The position numbers and the translations under genes were made by a program. A DNA stretch of 5,773 nt from Thermoleophilia bacterium (lineage in GTDB: Bacteria; Actinomycetota; Thermoleophilia; Gaiellales; SKUG01): the NCBI GenBank assembly GCA_020438525.1, contig JAGQUL010000082.1:1090-6862 (forward strand), read 5' to 3'. Of this stretch, positions 1-4,960 are shown piece after piece. A model generated the notes under the pieces. It was not told the DNA's origin. It worked only from the letters and a program-made list of their open reading frames with translations, and did no database searches. Position 1 is the first letter of the stretch, and each line of letters opens with the position of its first letter.

Positions 1-316
1 CACCGGCGTCGAGGCCCTCGACCCGATCGTCGACGCTCGCGCGCGCGGTGAGCATCAGCACCGGTACCGCGTCGCCGCGCTCGCGCAGCGCGCGGCACAG
101 GTCGATGCCGCCCATGCCCGGCAGCATCCGGTCGAGCACGACCAGGTCCCACTCGTGGCCGGGCGCGAGCCGTGCCAGCGCCTCGTCGCCACGCGCGGCG
201 ATCGTGCAGCGCCATCCCTGCCCGGTCAGGCCGCGCTGCACGAGCTGTGCGAGCCGCGGCTCGTCCTCCACGAGCAGCACGCGCGCGCCGGATCGGTTGT
301 CGTCGCCCTGCGTCAC
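1..316 (-). CDS. OmpR-family response regulator, receiver domain (partial, 3' end outside window)
   Basis: This is the DNA-binding half-partner of a two-component system: a histidine kinase would phosphorylate it and it would then control transcription. About 105 residues are visible, almost a whole receiver domain. Numbered from the GTG at 316, the acidic pocket is VLLVEDE (E17, D18), the phospho-acceptor is D62 in DLVVLDRMLPGMGG, and the switch threonine is T90 in VLMLTARA. The reading breaks off at VEGLDAG, just before the expected GADDYLVKPF segment, so the conserved lysine and the output domain lie outside. The OmpR/PhoB assignment rests on the receiver sequence style alone. Two GTG codons are adjacent (319-317 and 316-314) and no ATG is available. 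I chose the second because a TACGAT box ends 6 bases before it, which suits a leaderless start. The gene is divergent from the DUF2231 gene and may regulate it. Confidence 0.9.
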   Translation of the reverse strand, partial: MTQGDDNRSGARVLLVEDEPRLAQLVQRGLTGQGWRCTIAARGDEALARLAPGHEWDLVVLDRMLPGMGGIDLCRALRERGDAVPVLMLTARASVDDRVEGLDAG

Positions 317-322
317 CACCAG

Positions 323-328
323 ATCGTA
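323..328 (-). promoter_or_regulatory. Candidate -10 box (TACGAT) for the response regulator
   Basis: On the minus strand TACGAT matches the actinobacterial TAnnnT -10 pattern and is followed by CTG and then two GTG codons. A transcript starting 7 bases after the box would begin on the second GTG (316), giving a leaderless mRNA. No convincing -35 is visible. An alternative is a leadered start at the first GTG (319), served by a weak AGG nine bases upstream. Confidence 0.4.
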
Positions 329-357
329 CCTGCGCCCGCCGCGTCGCCCGACGCGCA

Positions 358-375
358 GGACAGGTTGTGGACAGG
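358..375. repeat. GGACAGG direct repeat, 11-bp period (possible regulator site)
   Basis: GGACAGG occurs at 358-364 and again at 369-375, separated by TTGT, so the copies repeat every 11 bp, about one helical turn. A further CAGG overlaps the start of the first copy (356-359). OmpR/PhoB-type regulators commonly bind head-to-tail half-sites with 10-11 bp spacing, and an OmpR-like gene starts about 40 bp away. The second copy ends 9 bp before the -10 box of the DUF2231 gene, where a bound regulator could contact RNA polymerase. Binding is inferred; only the repeat is seen. Confidence 0.45.
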
Positions 376-384
376 CACCCGCAG

Positions 385-390
385 TACCGT
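385..390 (+). promoter_or_regulatory. Candidate -10 box (TACCGT) for the DUF2231 gene
   Basis: TACCGT fits TAnnnT and ends 7 bases before the ATG at 398, so transcription would begin at or next to the start codon. The seven bases between (GGCAGCC) hold no Shine-Dalgarno sequence, which supports a leaderless mRNA. The only -35-like element, TTGTGG at 365-370, lies 14 bases upstream, shorter than normal spacing; the promoter may therefore rely on an activator at the adjacent GGACAGG repeat. Confidence 0.45.
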
Positions 391-397
391 GGCAGCC

Positions 398-916
398 ATG
401 ATCACCGCAGTCACCATCCTCGGCCTCCCCGCACACCCGCTGATCGTCCACGGCGCAGTGGTCGGCATCCCGCTCGCCGCGCTCGCGATGCTCTACTACG
501 CCGCGTTCCCGAAGTATCGCGAGATCGCGTGGTGGCCGGTCGCGATCACCGTCGCCGCCGCCTACCTGTTCTCGATCCTCGCCGGCTCGACGGGCGAGGA
601 GCTGCAGCACGCGCTCAAGCACTCCAGCTACATCGAAGACCACGCGAAGTGGGCCGGCTACCTCGGCGCCGCGATGCACGTGTTCGCACCCGCATCGCTC
701 GTCTGGCTCGTCGTCGACCGGCTGCGCCGCACGCGCGAGAGCAGCGGGGAGCCGGTCGCCGACTGGATGCTGAAGCTGCGCATGGTCGCGATCCCCGTAT
801 CGCTCGTTGCCGCAGTCGTCGCGCTCAGCCTCGTCGGGATCGTCGGGCACCTCGGCGCGAAGGCCGCATGGCACGAATCCCCGGCGGCGAGCGCCAAGGT
901 CCGCGCCGGCGGCTGA
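398..916 (+). CDS. DUF2231 family four-helix membrane protein
   Basis: A 172-residue integral membrane protein matching the DUF2231 pattern. It opens with the hallmark GLPAHPLIVHG (H13, H18) and has four hydrophobic segments at about 15-36, 46-63, 86-106 and 128-150. Polar signature residues sit between them: STGEELQH (E67, E68, H71), H75, then DHAKWAGYL (H82), and a late GHLGAKAAW (H151). Histidines near membrane edges are typical of this family and suggest a metal- or haem-linked role, but the function is unknown and I assign none. The tail after 155 is short and Ala-rich. The ATG at 398 was chosen because family homology begins there; the same frame stays open upstream to 155, but that stretch is antisense to the response regulator and shows no family similarity. 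The gene is divergent from the regulator and convergent with the glycosyltransferase. Confidence 0.85.
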   Translation: MITAVTILGLPAHPLIVHGAVVGIPLAALAMLYYAAFPKYREIAWWPVAITVAAAYLFSILAGSTGEELQHALKHSSYIEDHAKWAGYLGAAMHVFAPASLVWLVVDRLRRTRESSGEPVADWMLKLRMVAIPVSLVAAVVALSLVGIVGHLGAKAAWHESPAASAKVRAGG

Positions 917-922
917 CCGGCA

Positions 923-2389
923 TCAGCGCGCGTCGGCGCGCAGACGCAGCAGCTCGCGACCCCGCACCGTTGCGACGTGTCGGTAGCGGTCGTCGACCAG
1001 CCGCGAGATCTCACCGTCCCGGTCGAACCCGTACGCGCCCGGGCGATTCCAGCGCACGACCCACGTCGGCGGCGCAGCCCCGCCGAGCCGTTCGACGATC
1101 CCGGACTCGACGCCCGGCGCGTGCGCCTGCATCGCGCTCCACAGGTACGGGCTCGTCGACCGCAGCCCGCTCGCATGCACCACGCCCGGGCGTGCGTACA
1201 GCACCTCGATCGTGTCCCCGCGGTCGGCACGCTGCTCGACCGCACGCCCCACCTCGCGCGCGGCGTCGTCGAGCGACCCCGAGTGCGGCATCGCGCTGCG
1301 CAGCGCGGGTCCGGCAATGCCCAGCACCAGCAGCACCCCGACCAGCATCGCACCCACCCGGGGACGACGACCAGCAAGCCACACCCCGGCTCCGACCGCC
1401 GCTGGTGCGACCAGCTGCAGCAGGTAGTGGCCCCAGTAATAGCCGCCTCCGAGCACTCCGACCACTGCTGCGCCGAGCCACGCTGCGACGAGGAGGCGCT
1501 GCGTGCCGCGCAGCACACCGAAGATCCCCGCGCCCGCCGCAGCGAGCGCGAGCAGCAGCCCGGATGCGACCAGCGGCGCTGCGAGCTGCGACGGTGCGTT
1601 CGGAGTCGACCCGCCCGACACCACGTCGAGCCGGAACCCGACGATCGCATCCCACGCTGCCCCGACCCCACCCGGCGCGAGCAGCGCCCACGCGAAGAGC
1701 GCGGCCGACGCAATCGCGACTGCGCCCAGCCACCGAACCGCGAGCGACCACTGCCCCACCGCTTCACGCCGCCCGGCGATGCCGACCACGACCACCACCA
1801 AGCTGCCGGCAACGAGCGCGTCGAACGCGGACTGCTTGACCAGCACGCCCGAGACCGCAAGCACCCCTGCGGCCGCGCTGCGCCAGCTTCCGCGTGCGCG
1901 ACCGACATCGGTCGCGAGCAGCGCGACCGCCGGCGCGGTGAACGCCGCCGCAAGCAGCTCGCCATAGGTGTGGTCGGCAAGCAGCGTGGCGGCAGACACC
2001 AGCGGCGCCGCCACGATCGCCGCCCAGCCGGCAGCCTCCTGCGATCCCGCCACGACCCGCGCCACCCACGCACACGACACCACCACCACGACCGCCGCGA
2101 TCGCGCCCAGCACCCGCACGCCGTCGAGCCCACCGAGCACGTCCGCCAGGCCATACAGCAGCGGCAGCAGCGGCGGCCGATCGAGGAAGTAGGCGCCGTA
2201 GGCCCCGGCGTCGCCGGGCGCACCGGCCAGCCAGGCATGCCCGACGAGCGAGCTGCCCGCCTCGTCGTTGGTCGGGGCCGCTGCCCACGCAGGCACTCGC
2301 AGCAGCAGCGCGAACAGGGCCGCGCCCACCACCGTGGCACGCGCCTGCGAGCGCGCGCCACCACCTGGTCGTCGTGCATCGATTCGCAT
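923..2389 (-). CDS. GT-C fold glycosyltransferase, GT39/PMT_2-like membrane protein
   Basis: A 488-residue polytopic membrane protein resembling ArnT and PMT_2-type glycosyltransferases, which move a sugar from a polyprenyl-phosphate carrier to an acceptor on the outer face of the membrane. After a basic N-terminus and a first helix (about 19-38) comes the extracytoplasmic acidic motif NDEAG (N41, D42, E43), the position of the catalytic Asp in GT-C enzymes. YFLDRPPLLPLLYGL (68-82) follows, equivalent to the family's KPPL-type motif. Other family-like parts are ADHTYGELL (138-146), GVLVKQSAF (181-189) and GGYYWGHYLLQLVAP (315-329). About ten hydrophobic segments run to residue 360. The last 125 residues are a soluble domain ending in WVVRWNRPGAYGFDRDGE and a short C-terminal strand. 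Donor and acceptor cannot be read from sequence. The ATG at 2389 lacks a strong ribosome-binding site; GTG codons at V20-V21 are alternatives. It is divergent from the dehydrogenase gene. Confidence 0.8.
   Translation of the reverse strand: MRIDARRPGGGARSQARATVVGAALFALLLRVPAWAAAPTNDEAGSSLVGHAWLAGAPGDAGAYGAYFLDRPPLLPLLYGLADVLGGLDGVRVLGAIAAVVVVVSCAWVARVVAGSQEAAGWAAIVAAPLVSAATLLADHTYGELLAAAFTAPAVALLATDVGRARGSWRSAAAGVLAVSGVLVKQSAFDALVAGSLVVVVVGIAGRREAVGQWSLAVRWLGAVAIASAALFAWALLAPGGVGAAWDAIVGFRLDVVSGGSTPNAPSQLAAPLVASGLLLALAAAGAGIFGVLRGTQRLLVAAWLGAAVVGVLGGGYYWGHYLLQLVAPAAVGAGVWLAGRRPRVGAMLVGVLLVLGIAGPALRSAMPHSGSLDDAAREVGRAVEQRADRGDTIEVLYARPGVVHASGLRSTSPYLWSAMQAHAPGVESGIVERLGGAAPPTWVVRWNRPGAYGFDRDGEISRLVDDRYRHVATVRGRELLRLRADAR
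926..941. terminator. Short GC-only hairpin at a convergent gene junction
   Basis: GCGCGC (926-931), loop GTCG (932-935), GCGCGC (936-941) forms a 6-bp stem just past the DUF2231 stop codon. It lies inside the last codons of the opposing glycosyltransferase gene. There is no T-run on either side. GCGCGC is self-complementary and common in such GC-rich DNA, so this may be chance rather than a real terminator. Confidence 0.2.
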
Positions 2390-2427
2390 CTCTGAGCAGT
2401 TCCCGTCGTCGCCCGTAGTTCCTCGAA

Positions 2428-2457
2428 TTGACCTTTGCGCAGCCCCGACGGTTATCT
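2428..2457 (+). promoter_or_regulatory. Candidate promoter upstream of the PQQ dehydrogenase (TTGACC / TTATCT)
   Basis: TTGACC (2428-2433) is a good -35 match, and TTATCT (2452-2457) follows after 18 bases; TATCTG one base further is an alternative with 19. A start near 2464 would give a leader of roughly 110 bases before the ATG at 2573. The local AT content stands out against the surrounding GC-rich DNA. Confidence 0.4.
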
Positions 2458-2461
2458 GCGT

Positions 2462-2489
2462 TTTACTGCCGTTCAGCGAATGGTATACA
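2462..2489 (+). promoter_or_regulatory. Second candidate promoter (TTTACT / TATACA)
   Basis: TATACA (2484-2489) is one of the closest -10 matches in the window, with TTTACT (2462-2467) 16 bases upstream. A start near 2496 would give a leader of about 77 bases. The -10 contains the palindrome GTATAC (2483-2488), so a -10-like element (TATACC or TACCAT) is also readable on the other strand towards the glycosyltransferase gene. Which promoter is used cannot be told from the sequence. Confidence 0.35.
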
Positions 2490-2558
2490 CGGCCCGAACG
2501 GCGCGCGGATGCGCCGACCGTGTTCGTGCCGACCCGGGGGTGGGGCCGGCGAAACGTG

Positions 2559-2566
2559 AAGAGGAG
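2559..2566 (+). promoter_or_regulatory. Ribosome-binding site of the PQQ dehydrogenase (AAGAGGAG)
   Basis: AAGAGGAG ends 6 bases before the ATG at 2573, an excellent Shine-Dalgarno match and spacing. It settles the start against an in-frame ATG at 2480, which would put 31 extra residues ahead of the signal peptide. It is the only strong ribosome-binding site among the three gene starts in the window. Confidence 0.75.
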
Positions 2567-2572
2567 TTCTCC

Positions 2573-4864
2573 ATGCACCAGCCATTCAGGGCGCAAAGCG
2601 GAGCCGTGGCGTGGACGCCACGGCTGCTGCTCGTGCTGCTCGTCGCCGCGACCAGCCTGTTCGTGGCTGCGTGCGGCAACGACGACAACAATGACAAGGA
2701 CGCCGACACGTCCGCGAATCTGGACTTCCCGCTGATCGCGCCGGCGTTCGACGCGAAGTACCTCACGGCGCTGCCGCGCGAGAACTGGATCACCAACGGC
2801 GGCACGGTGCACAACGACCGCTACTCGCCGCTCGACGAGATCAACGACGGCAACGTCAAGGACCTCAGGGCCGAGTGGAAGGTCGACCTGCAGTCGGCGA
2901 CCGAGGCCAAGTACTCGCACGAGAACCAGCCGATCGTCTACAACGGCGTGGCATACGTCTCCACCGGCGAGAACGACCTGTTCGCGATCGACGTGAAGAC
3001 CGGCGAGACCAAGTGGAAGTACGAAGGCAACCTCGACCAGAAGATCTCGACGGTCTGCTGCGGCTGGCTCAACCGCGGCGTCGCGATCGGCGACGGCCGC
3101 ATCTACATGGGCCGACTCGACGGCGACATGGTCGCGCTCGACCAGGAGACCGGCAAGGTCGACTGGCAGGTCACCGTCAGCAAGTGGAACGAGGAGAACG
3201 GCGGGATCACCGCCGCGCCGCTCTACTACGACGGGATGGTCTACACCGGCGTGACCGGCGGTGAGTTCGGCGTTCGCGGACGCGTGACCGCGCTCGACGC
3301 GAAGACCGGCGAGGAGAAGTGGCGCTTCTACACCACCGCCGGCCCGGACGACACCACGCCCTGCAACGAAGGCGAGGACTGCGAGACCGCCGGCGACAGC
3401 TGGGCGGGCGACAGCTACAAGACCGGCGGTGGACCGGTGTGGCAGACCCCGTCCGTCGATCCCGAGCTCGGGCTCATCTACTTCACGACCGGCAACGCGA
3501 ACCCGGACGTGGACGGCAGCAAGCGCGCAGGGTCGAACCTGTACACCGCGTCGTTCGTCGCGGTCGACGCGAAGACCGGCAAGCACAAGTGGCACTACCA
3601 GACGGTGCACCACGACATCTGGGACTACGACCAGCCGAGCCCGACGGTGCTGTTCGACGCGGAGGTCGACGGCAAGACGGTGCCGGCGATCGCCGAGGCG
3701 GCGAAGAGCGGGTGGATGTACGCGCTCAACCGTGAGACGGGCGAGCCGATCTGGCCGGTCAAGGAGACCCCGGTCGGTCAGAACGAGGAGCAGAAGACCG
3801 CGGCGACGCAGCCGATCCCGCAGTACGACTCGTTCTCCGACCACATCGTCACCGACGCCGACGTCAAGACGATCGCGGACCAGGTCAAGAGCAACCCCGA
3901 GGGCAAGGGCCTGAAGGTCGTGAAGCCGGCATCCGACAAGCCCGAGGACAACGTGTTCTCGCCGCCCGGCAAGCAGCAGGTGACGGTCGTGGCGAACGGC
4001 CCGACCGGTGGCACCAACTGGCCGCCGTCGAGCTACAACCACGACACGCACATGCTGTACGTCTGCGGCCTCGACGGCAAGGCGGGCCTGTACCCGTCCG
4101 GCGTCGACGAGTGGAAGGCCGGCGCGGTGCGCCTGGGCTCGGTGCTCGCGGTCCGACCGTTCGGCGACACGCCCGGACACCTCACCGCGATCAACGCCGA
4201 CACCGGCGAGATCGAGTGGAAGTACGACATGTCGGACGGGCAGTCGTGCTACTCCGGATCCACCACGACCGCAGGGAACCTCGTGTTCGTCGGCCAGAAC
4301 GACGGCAAGCTCGTCGCGCTGAGCGCCGACAAGGGCGAGAAGCTGTGGGAGTTCCAGACCGGTGCCGGCGCCAACAGCACCGCCACGGTGTTCGAGCAGG
4401 ACGGCGAGGAGAAGATCCTGTTCGTCGCGGGCGGCAACTCGCTTGCGGCGTCGCCGCACGGCGACAACCTCTGGCTGTTCAGCATGAGCGGCACCGGCGA
4501 GTCGCTGCCCGGCATCGAGAAGGGCGCCGCGTCCGGCGGCGTGGACCACTTCGACAAGAACGGCAGCTCGTCCGATACCGGCACCAGCAGCCAGTCCGGT
4601 GGCACCGACAACCAGTCCGGCGGCACGATGACCGCCGACATCAAGCATGGCGAGTCGGTGTTCAACGGCAACTGCTCGGTCTGCCACGGCACCTCGGGCA
4701 CGGGTGGCAACGGCGGTCCCGACATCACCAGCGTCACCGACGTGCAGGTCGCCCAGAAGCAGGTCACCAACGGCGGCGGCGGCATGCCGGCGTTCGGCAA
4801 CCAGCTCACCGAGCAGGACATCCTGGACGTCGCGACCTACGTCGCGCAGTCGCTCGGCAAGTAA
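2573..4864 (+). CDS. PQQ-dependent dehydrogenase lipoprotein with fused cytochrome c (quinohemoprotein)
   Basis: A 763-residue exported quinohemoprotein that oxidises an alcohol, sugar or similar substrate with PQQ and passes electrons to its own haem. Residues 1-34 are a lipoprotein signal peptide ending in the lipobox VAAC, so C34 would be lipidated and the enzyme held on the outer face of the membrane. A PQQ beta-propeller fills about 65-640, starting with NGGTVHNDRYSPL. Visible site residues are the adjacent cysteines C162-C163, metal-ligand E231 in GGEFGVRG, PQQ-stacking W290 in GGGPVW, N308 in TTGN, catalytic D351 with D353 in HHDIWDYDQ, and K378 in AKSGWMYAL. Several W-motif blade repeats such as VTALDAKTGEEKWRF are present. 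A Ser/Gly/Thr linker (about 655-687) leads to a class I cytochrome c with CSVCH (701-705) and Met ligand M738 in GGMPAF. Size and order match type II quinohemoprotein dehydrogenases. Substrate is not predictable; some motifs, such as LNRETGEPIWPVKETPV, also recall glucose-type enzymes. Confidence 0.95.
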   Translation: MHQPFRAQSGAVAWTPRLLLVLLVAATSLFVAACGNDDNNDKDADTSANLDFPLIAPAFDAKYLTALPRENWITNGGTVHNDRYSPLDEINDGNVKDLRAEWKVDLQSATEAKYSHENQPIVYNGVAYVSTGENDLFAIDVKTGETKWKYEGNLDQKISTVCCGWLNRGVAIGDGRIYMGRLDGDMVALDQETGKVDWQVTVSKWNEENGGITAAPLYYDGMVYTGVTGGEFGVRGRVTALDAKTGEEKWRFYTTAGPDDTTPCNEGEDCETAGDSWAGDSYKTGGGPVWQTPSVDPELGLIYFTTGNANPDVDGSKRAGSNLYTASFVAVDAKTGKHKWHYQTVHHDIWDYDQPSPTVLFDAEVDGKTVPAIAEAAKSGWMYALNRETGEPIWPVKETPVGQNEEQKTAATQPIPQYDSFSDHIVTDADVKTIADQVKSNPEGKGLKVVKPASDKPEDNVFSPPGKQQVTVVANGPTGGTNWPPSSYNHDTHMLYVCGLDGKAGLYPSGVDEWKAGAVRLGSVLAVRPFGDTPGHLTAINADTGEIEWKYDMSDGQSCYSGSTTTAGNLVFVGQNDGKLVALSADKGEKLWEFQTGAGANSTATVFEQDGEEKILFVAGGNSLAASPHGDNLWLFSMSGTGESLPGIEKGAASGGVDHFDKNGSSSDTGTSSQSGGTDNQSGGTMTADIKHGESVFNGNCSVCHGTSGTGGNGGPDITSVTDVQVAQKQVTNGGGGMPAFGNQLTEQDILDVATYVAQSLGK
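4592..4627 (+). repeat. Tandem QSGGT repeat in the propeller-cytochrome linker
   Basis: CAGTCCGGTGGCACC (from 4592) and CAGTCCGGCGGCACG (from 4613) encode QSGGT twice (residues 674-678 and 681-685), 21 bases apart, inside a Ser/Thr/Gly/Asn-rich stretch. The two copies differ only at third codon positions. They lengthen the flexible tether between the dehydrogenase and the haem domain. Confidence 0.6.
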
Positions 4865-4894
4865 CCGCGCGCTTCGCGACATCCCACGACTCCA

Positions 4895-4924
4895 GTCGGG
4901 GTCCGGCTTCGGCCGGGCCCCGAC
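4895..4924. terminator. Strong 13-bp hairpin with UUCG loop, likely bidirectional terminator
   Basis: GTCGGGGTCCGGC (4895-4907), loop TTCG (4908-4911), GCCGGGCCCCGAC (4912-4924) pair along all 13 positions, with a single G-U wobble in the plus-strand RNA. The loop closes as C(UUCG)G, an exceptionally stable tetraloop. It lies 31 bases past the dehydrogenase stop and 36 bases past the rarA-like stop on the other strand, so it can serve both. There is no T-run after it on either strand, so it would be a U-less terminator of the kind described in high-GC actinobacteria. Confidence 0.7.
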
Positions 4925-4960
4925 GTGCATCTGCACCCATCCCCCAACCCCGGGAGGGGT
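4925..4960. other. Two small accessory hairpins next to the terminator
   Basis: Directly after the main stem, GTGC-ATCT-GCAC (4925-4936) forms a 4-bp stem. ACCCC-GGGA-GGGGT (4947-4960) then forms a 5-bp stem touching the rarA-like stop codon at 4960-4962. They could extend the structured 3' end of the rarA-like transcript or simply reflect base composition. No gene is visible between 4865 and 4959. Confidence 0.3.

Noticed and set aside
366..374. TGTGGACAG, an 8 of 9 match to a DnaA box.
   Set aside because: It is a single copy, overlaps the GGACAGG repeat, and has no replication gene or AT-rich unwinding region nearby.
155..397. Upstream in-frame extension of the DUF2231 gene.
   Set aside because: It is antisense to the response regulator and has no family similarity; the family motif GLPAHPLIVHG begins just after the ATG at 398.
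172..1839. A long plus-strand open frame of Arg/Pro/Ala-rich sequence, and others like it opposite the glycosyltransferase.
   Set aside because: Composition is typical of shifted frames in GC-rich DNA, with no domain, no ribosome-binding site, and overlap with two well-supported genes.
2480..2572. In-frame ATG at 2480 that would extend the dehydrogenase by 31 residues.
   Set aside because: It would bury the lipoprotein signal peptide and overlaps a promoter -10; the strong AAGAGGAG site points to 2573.
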